Positions 22,185-36,300 of a stretch of DNA of 64,000 nucleotides are shown here, piece after piece. The position numbers were made by a program, and so were the translations under genes. Every line of letters starts with the position of its first letter. Position 1 is the stretch's first letter. This stretch comes from Rhypophila decipiens (lineage: Eukaryota > Ascomycota > Sordariomycetes > Sordariales > Naviculisporaceae): positions 1 through 64,000 of the forward strand of contig MU858119.1 of the NCBI GenBank assembly GCA_033297075.1. Reading direction: 5' to 3'. The notes beneath the pieces are model-generated. The model ran no database searches, had not been told where the DNA came from, and worked only from the letters and a program-made list of their open reading frames with translations.

Positions 22185-24879
22185 AACTTCTCCTTCTCGG
22201 CAGTGCCTTGTTTATACAACGGTCCGGAGGTTGATCAGAGTCGTGATGGCTCCTGGCCACTTCCGACACATCTCCTTTTTCTGCTACACTAGTTATGAAG
22301 CGACACCGATGCAACGACAGTCACGAATCTCATTTTCCTTTGGCACTGTTACTAATAGGGAGTGACTGGCACGCCATTGAGTTTTACGATGCGACACGGG
22401 TACCAGAGGCGACGACGGGAAATCTATCGAGTCTAAGCAAACACAGGGGATGCCCACAGCTTTTCCTGGGATCGTTTGCTTTGTTGTACCACTTTCACCC
22501 TCGATAGATACGACATGGTTGCCACAGCATAGATCTCTCTAAAGCACATGCTTCATGCATCGCGAAAAGTTTTCTTCATTTTCCTATTCTTGTGTGTTTT
22601 TGCCGACGATCCTTTCTCTTGTGTGTCGTTTACTTTTATTCTTGGCCCCAAGTTGCGCGCTCTTTTCTCGAGCTCCGTTTTTCCCCGACAGACCTAGACC
22701 CAACGAGTCTATACACCGACTGCTCAAGACTGGCTCATGCCAACACTCATCGATCTTTTCGAGGAGCGTGGCATTTTTATTGGTGCGGTGAAGGCGAAAG
22801 TGGTTGCTAGTTCTACCGTGGAGAATGGTTTTGAGCTTGAGGATGTGGTCTAGATTTGGGCAGCGGGTTGTATAGCCTGAGTGGTTCTTTGATTTCGCGG
22901 ATTATGCTCCAGATCCCAAAAACCATACGGTCACGACCATCTAGCGGACTGCACGGTGCTTTTTTTTCCCCTCCTATTCATATTCTTTTACGCTAGTTAT
23001 GGTGGCTTCTTTCTTGTTTTCCCCCCTTGCTTTTGCAGAGTAAATCATCATGGTATAAAGCAGTCGACAACAGAAGGAGAAACCATCTTACGTATCAACC
23101 AATCTACATTTCCTATCTGACCTTTACATTGTCCCTGTGTTTCTTTGCCTTGGTTTCTTGTGCTCTTGTTCATTGATGATTTCGCATTTTGGTGAGGGTC
23201 GGTATGTACACGTACGTATCTAACAGAGTGGAGGACTTGAAACAACATGGACAACGGTCGAGATAGCAGATTATGACAAGGCCCCAAAGAAGACGGATGG
23301 ATCTGTTTCATGGCAGGCTGATTCTTTTTCTTCTCTCCTCTTTTAAAGCTTAAAGATGCAATTTCACGGAATTTGATGATGGGAGGATACTGACAGCTCC
23401 CTTCTTGCAGCAGCAGCAGCTATTCTTCTTTCCTTCCAGCAACAGTTCATAATGCCGTGGGTATTTACATCGTATTCTTTTCTTCAGCCGGGCTATGCCT
23501 GCCTATTTATTGTCGTGATGGTTCCTCTTTTTTCCTTCAACATATACGTGTGATACTATTGTGTTGTTAACTTGAATCAAGTGTTTGATAGCCTGGAATA
23601 CACCCGTGTTGTCGCGCTTGGGCTCGGCTCACTGGCTGGTTGTTGCTGCTGCTGATGTACTGGTTGACCTACTTGTTCGGTGCCCACCGTGCTTGCCTGG
23701 ATTTAGTACTTGAAGACGTGGAAAGGGAGAGAGGGGGAAAGACGCTGGTGATTTGGTTATCGTTCTTCAAGAAGGAGGATGTCGAGACACGCGGGTGGAC
23801 CTCATAAGAAGTGAAAACAAGCACTCAGCAGACGAGCTCGCTCCCGGACCCTCTTCCAGGCTCCGACGGACGTATCAAGACTTTACCGCAGATGGGATTT
23901 AAATATACGAGCATTCACTCGGGGCCAAGAAGACTCCTAGGAGAGTCTCTGCATACCTAGGCACCGACCAAGGTAGATACCGTACCTACCGTGTAGCCGT
24001 TCGGGTTCTGAATAGTGACTATATGTCCCTCCCTCCCTCATCGTGTCCCTTCTGCCTATCAACCATCTCCAGCTAGCTCCAAGGAAGGACGGGGAAGAAG
24101 TTGACTATCTTATGTGGCGGGATCATACACGAACAGTACCAGTCCACTGCAACATGCTTCAAGAAGAATAAGAAATTATCGGGTCTTGTACCGTCAATCC
24201 ACACCCAATTTTCACAACAACGATACGTCACCCCTCCCTTTCGACAGTCATCGACAGTCTCACTCAATGCGACCAAGAGGACGACTGTCGGGTCTGGTTA
24301 GTCTACTTCAAGTGTCATAGGCTACAAGTCCTACAATGGTCACGTTCCAGAGTTGAGCCAAGAGTCGAGGTTGCTGCCGACATTGGTTCCATCCGCCATG
24401 ACAGGACAAGGAGGCGAAGGAGGTTGGTTGAGAAGTCACCAACAGCACGAGTATAGTGAACAATCGAATTCGGAGCACGGAAGAACAAAAGACCAAGCAC
24501 AATTCCATAAAACGCCTTTGCTCCCTAAAAACCAAGTATCAAGAACAAAAAAGTGAGATATTCTCAAGGGGTAATCATCAGTCTGTCATTAAAAACGGAC
24601 AGGTATCATATGCGCCGCCCACAAGGACGGGTGGCGCCGGTCCATTTTGTACTGCGATCTAAGTCGATTTGTATCCCCATGAATTTTCCCCCATTCCCAG
24701 TGTTGTTTCCCCAAAGTCAATATGATGATTATGATAGCGGTCGTAAAGACCTCGACCATTGAAGAAAACCATGTAAGAGGTCGTCCATATACCGCTCCAT
24801 TGTGATGACCAGAAGAACCAGAGCCGAAACAAAGCCGCATAATTGTCCTCCACTGAGATCAGCATGTCGGGCGACACGC
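22185..24879. other. Convergent spacer, probable long 3' UTRs
   Basis: 2.7 kb between the PUF and eL15 stops. Open frames are short and T-rich on the plus strand and look like untranslated sequence. No RNA gene, repeat arm or conserved protein was found. Confidence 0.5.
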
Positions 24880-25804
24880 TTACCTGTATCTCCAGAGGGA
24901 GAGGGTGTTGTGGCGCTTCCAGGTCTTTCTGCGGCCAGCTTGCGTCTTGTTGTAGCGGTGACCCTTGTTGAGACCACGGGAGCGCTTGCCGGTGGCGGTG
25001 AGGCCACGGGACTCGCGGTGCTTGTGAACGGGGGCAACGATCCAGTTGATGCGGGGATCCTTGCGGATGGCCTTGTGCTGGGGGTCCACGAGGATGACCT
25101 CGTAGTACTTGTAGGTCGAGTCCTGGTTGATCCAGTAGGAGTTCAGGACGCGGAGGTTAGCGCAGCGGCGACCGACACGCTCCTCAGCAGTAGACTTGAG
25201 GGAGCGCTGGTACTTGAGCTGGTTAACACCCTGGTTGGTGGGCTTGCCTGTCGTGTGGTGAAATCAGTCAGCAATCTGCCCCGAAAGAATAGCAATATTC
25301 GCGGGTCTTCAACATACCATAGGTAGCACCCTTGGGGACAGGCTTCTTGCGGCCACCACGACGGACGCGGACGCGGTAGATGACATAGCCCTGCTTGGCC
25401 TTGTAACCGAGGCGGCGGGCCTTGTCGGGGCGGCTGGGGCGGGAAGCACGGTGGATGACGTTCAACTGACGGAGCTATATTGATGCACTCTCAGCAAATG
25501 TTCAACGAGTGTATAGCAAGAACGGCCGGCCGATCGAAATTGGATAGAAGTAGAGGGAGAGCAAAAGCACTCCCAAGCTCCATTACGGAGTGAGAATATC
25601 TTCCTCTTCTCCCTCTATTATTTCCCCTCCCAATTTCGACCGCCAATCCGTCCACGATTGTTGCTCGTCTCGGGAAACGGGTGCGTATTGTGCGGGTATG
25701 TGTAATCAAGAACTAACCTCCCAGCAGCGGACACGGAGAAGGAAGCGCAGAACATCGCTCTGCTTCTTCTTCTGGAGCTCTTCGAGATATTTGAGGGCAC
25801 CCAT
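24880..25804 (-). CDS. RPL15: 60S ribosomal protein eL15
   Basis: Component of the large cytoplasmic ribosomal subunit. Three coding exons on the minus strand, 25804-25718, 25474-25318 and 25247-24880, give 203 residues, the normal size. It starts [15 protein letters not shown], reads through [17 protein letters not shown] across the first junction, and contains the conserved segments [35 protein letters not shown] and [13 protein letters not shown]. It ends LSLWRYR with a TAA. Introns of 243 and 70 bp have GTTAGT and GTATGT donors. A further intron lies in the 5' untranslated region at 25815-25939, common for fungal ribosomal protein genes. Identification is by direct recognition of a near-invariant protein. 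Confidence 0.97.
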
Positions 25805-25814
25805 TTTGTCTGCT

Positions 25815-25939
25815 CTAAAATAAATGTCGTTGGTTAGCTTCGGCGAAAATTTGTGAAAGCGCGACAGAGGAGGAAGAAAGGAATTGAAGTCTGTTCAATT
25901 GAGATCAGGAAGCAAGGAGTGATGGGCCGGCATACATAC
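25815..25939 (-). other. 5' UTR intron of eL15 gene
   Basis: A GTATGT donor (25939-25934), a GCTAACC branch point and a TTTTAG acceptor end 10 bases before the start codon. The 125-bp length is normal for this genome. It carries no coding sequence. Confidence 0.6.
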
Positions 25940-27582
25940 TAGAAGCCCCAAGGGTCGTCGAGTGCCTGTCGTTAGTAAAGTCGGTTGGGAGGAGTTCGTG
26001 AGAGTTCGAAATCCGCCAGAAAAGTTGGAGGGGAATTTTGCAATTGTGAGGAAGCGGGAGAGCAAAGCCCTAACGAAAAGTGGGGCTTCAAACCTGAAAA
26101 ATACTTAGCTCGTGGTCCGTGCATGATATTTTCTCTTAAGCTTCACCGCCCTGTCAGGCAATTAAGCACAGACCACTTGCATTTGAAGAGATGGGGATTC
26201 GCAGCATTTCAACCACTAAGATCACATCAAAAACATGGTCAAGCTCAGTTTCAGAGATCGTATTTTCCGAGTTACAAGCCAGCTATCGAAATGAATTCGA
26301 GAGTTTCGTCTTCAGATGGAGTTCTGGCGACAATTGTTGGATTGAAGGTCAAGCTAAACCACCTGGACGGGCGACTTGATCAATATCCTCCTCAACGGAC
26401 TCTGGTTCTTTCTCGTAGTGGCCCATGGATGTCCAGACAAAGTGTAACTTGCAGGTACGGTACGTAGTGCTGGGTTCAAGTCAGAAGGCAGGAGGACGGA
26501 TTCTAGATAGGAACGACCGGGAGAACCCCGGACTCCATGTTGTGTCTGAGTAGTAGCAACCAAACTTCCTCAACACTGCGCCCTGCAAAGCCGTAGAATA
26601 CTTGCAAAAGAACTGGAATTCTTATTCCGGATCTACCCATTCTGCACATGTTCCAATGGACCAAGTCGTTACCATATTCGTGTCTGCCTGCCTTGTGTTC
26701 TCAATGTCTGGTTCTTCCCCCGCTTCTCTTGTTTGCTTCCCAAGCAGCAAGAGCCATACCCAATCATTAAAACAAGGAGCAGAAAGCGAACCCACAAAAA
26801 ATACCTCTTCCTTTTTGTTTGTATGTACTATGAAACATTATAACATCTGTAACTGAAACTCAGCGGGGAATGTGAAGCGAAAAACAATGGTGACAACCTC
26901 TTCTCCGTCTCTCTCAACTCTCCGTCTGTCTTTCTGGTCTATGGCATCAGCAGTTTTTTATCATTCCCATATCATGAACATGGAACTGGGAAAGGAACGT
27001 GAACAAGGGTTATAAGAAGAACGCAATTTCACCCTTATCAAAAAACAAACATAAAAAGATGACAACATTGAAGAGCAGGAAAATGACCCGAGCCGCATAT
27101 AAAAAAGAGTGTCCGCCTTTTTCTAGCATGCACCAAAGAGTTTTAAAAAAAAGGAAAACAATTATATCTTCAGGAATGAAGAAAGAGAAGAACGCTGCGA
27201 TATAGGTGCACAGAGTAACAAACGAGATTTATCGGGTCCCAAAGCAAACAGGAAAAACGAATGAAATAAAGAGGGGCGCATTAGGCTCTAACCCGCCAAT
27301 CCTTTGTCAAGTAAGCAAAATGCCAGTTCAACGCCTCTGTAAAGAAGATGGTCTCCATCGAAAATCCCTTTATGTATTCTGACATTTTCCCGTAATCTCA
27401 TAATGGAAAGGATGGGCCGTTGATTTCCCCTTTTATGTCCCCAGGTCTTTGTATCGAAAGTGTAAATGAGCGGCTGATTTTGTCGTGATCATCTCCCTTA
27501 CCCCAAATGTTGGTTTAAAAACAAGATTCGCAACATATACGCGCCAGACATAGGATGTCCGCCGACGGTCCGCTTCAAATGG
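25940..27582. other. Promoter of eL15 and 3' flank of PSP1 gene
   Basis: The part near 26000 should hold the eL15 promoter. The 26900-27500 part is A-rich and probably 3' untranslated sequence of the PSP1-domain gene. No convincing gene on either strand. Confidence 0.5.
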
Positions 27583-30352
27583 TTAACGGGTGTTCAGCGA
27601 GAGACCCTGAAATGTTCCCACCCAGTCAGTCTGCGACCCTAGAGCAGGGTTCAGTTGCTCCTGTTGCGAGCCGGGAGTTTGAGACGCCGGGAAACGGCCT
27701 CGACCGTAGTCTCCACCTTGTGGAAAGACATTTTGGTACGCATCGAGACTTTGCATCATTCCGGGAGCATACGGCAGGGCATTTGGTCTCGCCGCAGCGT
27801 TTCCAAAGGCAGTACCGTACGGATTGTAGGGATAATTCGGGACCGGATACGCAGAGGGTAGGGCCGCGCCGCGATCAGCGCTGTACGGTGCCGCGAAAGG
27901 CTGTTGGGGATTGCCACGAGCAGCCTGCCCGGCTCCAGAATAAGTCGCCGCCTGCTCTTGTTGCGCATTGTTGCGGCGTTCTCCCGCGGACGAACCACGG
28001 TTAACACCGACAGCGCCAGGACCAATGCCACTTGGAGCTTGTAAACCTAGAGTTGGGCTAGCAAACGAGGCTGGGTTGATGGCAGACATCCAGATGCGCG
28101 TCTTGTATATCTTGAAGAGATCAGTGACAAGAGAGTTGAAGTTGATATACGAGTCGGCAAAGTAGTAGAAAGTGAGTTTCTTCCAGTCCCTACATTCAAA
28201 ACAGTGAGTTAGAAACTGCCGTCGTTCCAAAGAGGAACAAAGTTGTTGGACTTACATCTGGAACTCGGCATCGAGAATCTCCATGTTCAGGCCATGTTCC
28301 TTGACCTTTTGCATGCATACGCGCTTCGCCTTGGCTTCATTGCCCTCCTTGTCTCGCAAGGCGTGGATCTCGTGCTGTTGTGCCAGTCGTTTGATGAGCT
28401 TGGGTTTCAGCTCCCCCGAGTTGGGTTCCTGCATATGGTGCTGGTTCGGTGGTCCCATGCCACCAACAGCACTTCCCTGGAGGCCGTTGGCTGCGGCCAT
28501 GAGTCCAGCACCGGCACCTTCTTGTGCGGCAGCCGCATTTTGAGAGTACATCATCAGCCACTTGTACTGCTCCTCTGCGTAGTGCTCCTTCAGCTCTTTT
28601 GCCGTCTGCCAGTCCACATTGTCTTTGGCCACCGTTCCCAAGTCCGTGCCTCGGTCGGCTTCAACAATTACCAGGTCGCCAGGCTTGACGGTTAAACCTG
28701 TCCCCTCTTGAATGTAGAACACATCCGCTCTCGCACATTTAAACAGGACAATGTGGAGCGACTGGTTGTGGCGTGGCTGGCCCATGCCGTACATGGCGCG
28801 GTGTGGAGAGGCCGGCCGGTTAGACGAGTAGGGAGTATGTAGAGAGTATGGGGAAGGATATTGAGGTCCATAGGATGGGTGCTGGCCCGGTTGCGGTGCC
28901 GTGGCAGTGCCGGTAAAGTACGATGAAACTAATGTCATATTAGATAAATTCGGTTGCAGTCTGACGGGTACAAGAGGGCTCACCTTGGTTATTCCCAGGA
29001 AAGCCGGCCATGTCAGAATAAGGCGACGAATAGTCTTGAACATGGGGGGAATCTTGGGCGCTCAGGTCTTGCGATGCAGCTTCTCCGATCGAGCTAATCG
29101 ACGCTTGACGAGTTGGAACATCGGCAAATGAGTGTCGTCTGCTCTGGGGCAAGTCTCCAAGACCGCCAAAAGGAGACTGAGTCTGCCAGAATCCCTTTTT
29201 GACATTTTCGAGCTTCCTGTCGACCAGCAGCTGCGTTCGATATGGGCTCGCGCCCGCGCCATACTCGCTCATCCGTCTTGCCAAAATTCTCTTGGCCGCG
29301 AGCTCAGACGCATCGTTAGTGTCGTCTTGCTCGTCAACCGCGTAATCCGACTCCTCGAGGACCGGATCATAGCCATTTCCGATGCCATAAGTTCCAGACG
29401 TCGAAGCTCTTCCCCTTGGTCGCAAGTACTGCTGCTGACGCAGCATAGCGTTCTCTCTAGTGAGCATCTCGATAGTCTTGGCTTCAGCGGATTGGTGCAG
29501 GCTGCCCTGAAGCGAACCAGCACTGTCGTCATCCTCGTCCTCGTTCACCTTTCCTAGCATAGAACCGTCGTTCGACATCTCGCTCAACATGCTAGGCCGA
29601 GAGGGGCGGTGCTGCAGGCCTGAGTGAGGAACTCTAGCTCGAGAACCGAGGATAGTGGAGGGCCCCATTGAAGTTGGCGTCGTCTCAGGGTCGAGTTGCC
29701 CGACAGAGTACGACTGCGATCGATATGTCTTGGGAGTCGGGTGCAGGGGAATGGCGAAAGGGATCTGCGAATTAGGTTGTGCATCCCGTGGAGCAGGGGA
29801 AGTCTGGGTCAGACCAGCGTCGCCGCCGAAAAAGGAGCTCCCAGAGCCTCCAGGTGGAACAACCGTGGTCGGGGACGGTAGTACTTCGGCCAAGCGCGAC
29901 GGGGGTTCTTTCCGCTCAGAGTTCCAAATACCAGTTCCCCAAGTGAAGGAGCCAGGCACACCATGCCCACGGCCCATCACAGCCGAGGACCCGGAATGCG
30001 TGCCCCAAGCACCAACTCCTGCGTCCGCTGAAGGAGTACTCGGATGTGAAGTGGTCGGCGACATCGAGCTGCTTGCGAAAGAGCCTTTTCTCGGATGAGG
30101 TGGAGGCTGCTGCGACATGTCATTCAACCAAGACGCCCGCCGAACTGGCTTGGGAGGGTGAACAGAGGGTGGAATGTTGTCTAGGCGATGGGGGTCACCT
30201 TCATCATCCGAGCTTGCCAATGCCTCTGAATCAGGGGTAGACCGTCGACCGAGCTTATCTAGGAGGATTGCCTGGCTGCTGGGAGCGATGGAAGAGAAAT
30301 TGCCCTGGCCAGCCTTTGGGGGCTGGTTGGTCTTGATTGGGCCAGAGCTCAT
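27583..30352 (-). CDS. PSP1: PSP1 C-terminal-domain protein
   Basis: Homologue of the fungal PSP1 family; the yeast member was found as a suppressor of DNA polymerase alpha mutants and the molecular role is not settled. Three exons, 30352-28984, 28928-28256 and 28189-27583, give 882 residues; introns of 55 and 66 bp have GTGAGC and GTAAGT donors. Residues 1-455 are low complexity, rich in Ser, Pro and Gly, with a short helix (IEMLTRENAMLRQQQ). The PSP1 domain spans about 515-715 and shows VKPGDLVIVEADRGTDLG, the KWLMMYS segment and, across the second junction, DAEFQMDWKKLTFYYFADSYINF written as two parts of one fold. The tail after 715 is Pro/Gln/Tyr-rich. Domain identity is firm; the gene symbol reflects the family and not proven orthology. 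Confidence 0.88.
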
Positions 30353-33300
30353 CGTCTAGGCCAGGGTCGAAGGTCTGTTTGGATTCGAAGGCTGTCTGTA
30401 GGTCGAACCCGAAGCTGTCACTGAGCCTGGGAGTATGGGCACACCTGGGTGATGTTATGACGGTGGCTTCAAAGCAATCAGATCTGTGCGGGTGTGATTC
30501 CTGGCGTGCCAGACACCAAGACGGTTGACAACCCAACTATGAGTAGACGAGACTGCCGGAAGATGACCGATGAGAATAGGCAGTCTAGCATTGTTCGTCA
30601 GTGGTCTCGGAGAAAACAAAAATGCCAGCAGTATTTCGCTTTTGGGAGAAGAGCAGAGCCTTGGTCATTTGATAAAACAGTTTCCCAGGCATCATGAGAT
30701 GCAGGGGCGGGACATGTGTGCGGTGCTCGGGGTGGGGGGCATCAGGATGACTTACCAGAGTGTGAATGAATATAGTCTATAGTTTGGGTATCGGACGAAT
30801 GTCTAGCCTTGGTTTAAGAGAGTCGAAATGGCGAGGAAAAGAAATGCTCAAAGGACAGGACAGGACGGGTGAGGTGAAACACGATCCCGGAAGTCGTCGA
30901 CAGTCTTGCTTTTACCGCACTGAGCTGTCGAGAACAAGCAGGCCTGTGGTCTGCGTGATATTCTTTCAACCTCAACGCAGCGGTAAGAAGTCAAGGGTCT
31001 CGGGGTGACGGGCGCTGCTGATGATCTTCAGGCCCCGGTGACGGCGGAGCCAGGGAGACGAACGGTCTGATGACGGCCGAGCCGGGATAAATGGGATGAA
31101 AGAGACAAGCCGTAGGAGCGTAGCAGCACGGGTTTGCAGTTGCTATGTACGCGGCGGCGGATGGATGAACTGTGGAGTGCGACAATGTGTTTAATCGCGA
31201 CTTGGTCCCATTGCAGGTGCTAAAACCCCCTCCAACGGCACCGGCACACAGCAGGGCGCAGAGCAGAATTGCTAGCAGCCTCCGGACGGCTAGATTGGAT
31301 TAGTCGATGCCGTACGGGTGCAGTGCAACGACAAGTCCGGGCAATGAAGATGAGAGACAGCGAGAGAGACCAGACGCCTTGACCGCCGCCGTGGTGATGG
31401 AGATGGCGGGGAGAGAAGAGAGAAGAAAAGTTTGGACGGGGGCGGAAATGCGTGCAGGTTGAAAAAGGTTCCAAGTGGTAGATTTAGGGATTGCTGGCGC
31501 GAAGTTGTAGAGGTCGACAGGCTTGGTAATGGGTACAGTCCGACCCGTTGTGGCTGTCTGGTCAGCTCTGGTCCAGGTCCAGGGAGGTAAGGAAGGGCCC
31601 GTGGATACGGAGTACGGAGTATGTATTGTACACTGGATTTGATGTTGGGAAGGTAGGGGAGGTCACAGGTGTGAGCGGGGAAAGGCTGGAAGCGCACGTT
31701 ACTGAATTAGTGGCTTGATCCTGGCCACCAGGCTAACCGAAGCCAGCACAGGGTCGCCCGATGCGTCCACGCCGTGGCAAAGGCAGGGTCACTGCCCCGT
31801 ACACACCCGCACAGCACAGCAGCCTTTTAGCACTTTCCCGGCCTGTATCCGTATCTTTGAATCGCTTCCAGCAACGAGTGAACCGCTGCGCTCTTTTCAA
31901 AATTTGAACGTAAATAATACACAAGCCTAAGGTGTGTTTTGTTTGAGCCGGATTTTCAACCGTTTTCTGTCACTTTGAACCCTAGACCCCGGCCCGACCG
32001 CAATGTAGCGTTATTGTCCCTTGGATGGTGATGGTGGAATCGGGAAGGCAAGCCACAACCTGGAAGACTCTGTGGAGAACAAAGGCATAGCTTGCCGAGC
32101 TTGCTTTCGGTTTTTTTCTCTCTCAAAACTCCTCGGGAAGCACTGAGGACTTGGTCCAAGGGGGCAAATGACGAAAATGGGGTGGAGAGAAGATGGCGGG
32201 ACAAGATGAGATGCCCGGGAGGAGAGAAATGGTGGGAAGGTTAAAAGGGAGGGGGGCATGCAACCTCATAAAAAGATGGTCCCTTTTTTTCACCCACCTT
32301 CTTTAAACTCACTGTATAATATCTCTGGGTCTGCAGTTCTTGTGTAGACGTGAATAGTTCTTGCTAGAGTACATTGTTGGCAATATTGAACTGAGCTTCT
32401 GAGCCATGGAAAGAAAGCGACGCGGACTAAACTAGACGAGTGACCACACAGGCCAAGGAGCCTAGTTGAAGAAACAACTCATCTCGAAACCCCCTTCCGC
32501 CTTCCAGCAGATTGGTTACTAGCGCGGTACTCCGAACAGTACATGTACCAGTTACCCATACCGAGTAGTGAACACACAGATTACTCCGTATCCGACTATC
32601 CGTATGGAGTGTACGTACTTGCCCAACAAGGATTAACTTCTTTCCCGTCCGCACCCCGCTCCCCGTCTTTCAGGGTGTCCCACCTGAGCTCCATCCATCC
32701 CACCTCAGTTTCTTTCTTGGCACCAGATCCTTTAACCACAACTTGAACCCATTCAAGCTTTAAATTCAGGTCACACACGCATCTACCCCTAGATGTTGTG
32801 TGTTTTTGCCTCGCTTTTAGATGGAAGATTCTAGGTTGGAGCCAATCTGGAAATATCCGTTCGTGTTAGTACACTACACATAAAAGAAGCATCGTACGCT
32901 TTTGCGCATTTTGGTTTGACGTCATTTCATATTCATATGCGGATACACCCAGCCCGGTCACGCGTCCCCGTTGACACTATTCCGGGACGACAGCTGTCTG
33001 TATCCGCCTTCCCTGGAGTTCTGCTGGAGCTCGCATTAATCAAAAGACCTTTCTGCTCCAGGAATATCCCGGGAAATCTAACATGTCTCGCCCACGATTC
33101 CCAGCAACAATCTCGAGGCATGTCTCTCTCTTCTCGTCATTCACCTATCTGGGACACCAGTGTGCTTCCTTGAACTATCCAGCCAACAGTCACGAGTTCT
33201 GGCTACCTACCCCCGCAATAGTCATTTGGTGTCATCGGTGCTTCGTACCGTACTGCAGACTGTAGTATAAGTGTACTGCACAGCGCTGCAGCACCGGCTT

Positions 33301-36300
33301 GGCCGTGGAATCGAAAAAGAGGCTGCATTGGATTATTCCTTGACATGCAGGCGAACCCGCTTGTCTTGTCTTGTTTAGCTCAGGGGTCTTCCAGAGTGCC
33401 CGGAACACACCACAGCAGCAGTTCACCATACCGCCGTCGTCCTCGTCCCCAGATTTTTGGTCTCGGATCCTACCATGGATGGCAGCAATCAGCACAACAC
33501 ACTCCCGTGTGAAACGACAAGTCTTCGGTAGTGTCCGCCGATCCGACACCTGTCACTATTCATAGATTCTCCATTTTCAATGACAATCAGATTGACTGTC
33601 AGCAACCGCTGTTGAAATTTCATCGTGAGCAAAGGACTCCTGAGTACGGATATCAGACACCAGCAGATCCAGCATTTGTCTGGGCCCGCCGCTGACCTGC
33701 ATGGTTAAGATGGTTGTCTCCACACACAATTTATCGTCCAAAGATGCACCTTGCGGTCACTTCGTTGCTCCAAGCTGCACAAGGCCCAAAACGGCCTTCC
33801 ATCTGCAGCCCCTTGTATGGAAATCATAGGGGAGCGTCGCAGTGGAGAGGAACCAGCAATTTATTACTCCGTACCAACTCTTCACCGACGTCTCTCACCC
33901 CTTTTCCATACAAGCTCACCTTCAACTTGCCCGAATCCCCAGCCACCGCGGACAATTTTGGCTCAATGGTGTGTGTCCGCGCCCCGCAATAAGCACAACA
34001 CTGGCTCTTGAGGGTCAGGGAACAAAAAGATGGGAGAATGCCGTGTCATGTCGTGGAACCTCACACTGATGCATCTGCATGGACATGGTCAAGGAGCCCA
34101 TGACCCCTGCGAGAATCCCGTCGCTTGAGTGGTCGATTCACTGCCAGGCGTTGCTCCTCGGCGAGCAACGATGAAGTGGACGGGAACGAGGTCGAAACGA
34201 AAGTGATAACACGGCGGGCTGATAAGAGGGGTAAAGGATGGTAGCCAGCGGCTGCAACACATCACGCGCCCCAGAAGTTGATCAATGACGGCATCCCATC
34301 TCAAACCTCCTTTCCATGCATTGAAGGCGAGTGGCTTGTCTTCTGGCCGTTGCGAATATGTTCCCCATGCTCATCTTCAAGGGGCCTGCTGCTCGCGACT
34401 CACTTCGGGTGATAGTTGTTGAATACCCAAAGACTGTCGTCGCTGGCATCGTCCCCGTGTGTGGTACAGTACCACATTGCCGGCACACACCACTCCGCGG
34501 GGCAGAGCTCTGGCCACCCAGCGCAATAATGGGAACAACTTAGGGAAACTGTGTTTTCATCCATGTTCCTTGCCAAATAACTTTATCTCGACCTGCTAGA
34601 GAGCCCCGCGTCATTTCAAGGTCATTCTTGAGCAATATTCCTCATGACGGGTACTCCAGGCGGCTCGTCACAACCGCCGTACAGCTTCTACACACGGACA
34701 CTAGTAGCATGGCGTGTGTCGTGCATAAACCGATATTTGCCCCAAGCTTCCATCTCGGATCGAGAGCTGGTTTCGGGGTCGGGTTAGAGGTAGGGCGTTA
34801 GGCCAGGAGGAAATCCCACTCATCAGGCTAAATCGAGAGCAAGGCAACCAAAACCATCAGCTGTCCATAATGTTGGCGGCCTCGGAAAGTCTTATGATTT
34901 CGTGTTTGATAACTTGTTCGATCAGTCTCGACCCCACCATCACTCCCGTCTCTCTGATCTCCCGCAGTTGGAGAGGTACAGGGTTTCGCCGGGGATACAT
35001 TGAAAAAGATGATGTTCACGCCCCTAACATGTTTCTCCCCGCATTGAAAACGAAACCAGTCACCACACAGCAGGCTGGATGTTGCCGCTCCCTCGCTTTG
35101 CTTTTTATGTAAACCATGGCGCAAGGACCAGGCGGCATCGGTTCCGTACCGTACTAACGGCATAACCAGGGGCTGAGTGGTTTACCCCGGATTTAATTTG
35201 AGACCCACTTTGCTTCCGTGCCCGTCTTCTCCTTGGAGGTGTGGAAACTGTGGATCGACAAAAGATCTTATCTTCAGCGGATGGATCGATACGGAAGATT
35301 ACTGTACAGCACTACCTGACCAGGGCCCTTGCTCACGACTGGAAACGCCTTATTATATTGTCAAATAGGCCCTTTACAAGCTGAGAAAATGCATTATTTC
35401 TACAACAAAAACGCATTATCAGAGTCACTGGCAGGCCTAGCAACCTTGTCAACCAGGTATACCAGTTTGACTATTTACCGTGGAGCGCTGTACCGCTCAG
35501 CGACATAATTCCCGCGTGACATCGAACCCTTCACCGATACAAAATTCACGGTGTGCTAATTTCACGAGCAGAGTGCCAGAGTGCAGACACAGCGGCGGCA
35601 ATTCATGACTGTTAACCCATTGTCAAGCTTTCAAGATTAACGCCACGCTCTTACCTTTGCCTGTTGGTTCTCCATTTCCGTTTCACACCATTGAACCTGC
35701 TCGCTTTCACCGGTCTCATTTGAGAGTCATTGCTTGGACTCTCATTCATACCCGGTATTCATTCCTCCCAACTAACAATGGTAGATGATCACCAAGATTG
35801 AACAAGGGCTAATGCTTCATTTTCTCAATCCATACTGCTCTGATTCTGCCCAAAACCAAGAAGCCCCGGTGTGTTATGATGAAGGGGATTATAAACTCAG
35901 CGGGTCAGAGTGTCATCAACATATCTCATGGCAGTTCCGGCCTTCTCGTCACAGTTTCAATTCTCATACATTCTTGTTTCTTCTGAACACGCAGAGGTCC
36001 TTCGCTCTCATCAGAAGTGCATGCGTACAGAAGGGTGCCCGTGCAGGTTCGGTAGGCACGCTGGCTGGCTGGCAGGTAGCATAGCACTCGACCAGATATT
36101 ACTTCCTCCGGCACCCTTCCAGCAGGACGATGGTCTAGACTATATACCGGTATGGCAGATCACTTCCCATGATGGGACCAGACATGACTGGGTCGGTGAG
36201 CCACAGGCGAGCATGAAAGGCACCCTCCATCACGCACCCAGCCATTTGCATGATGGCTGTCATGTGTATACCAGTACTGGCACTCGATGCTATATGGGAT

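Noticed and set aside
27555..28004. 149-codon plus-strand open frame
   Set aside because: Antisense to the last exon of the PSP1 gene, whose domain is clear.
31290..31697. 135-codon minus-strand open frame upstream of the PSP1 gene
   Set aside because: Pro/Leu/Ser-rich product from pyrimidine-rich DNA, most likely promoter or leader of the PSP1 gene.
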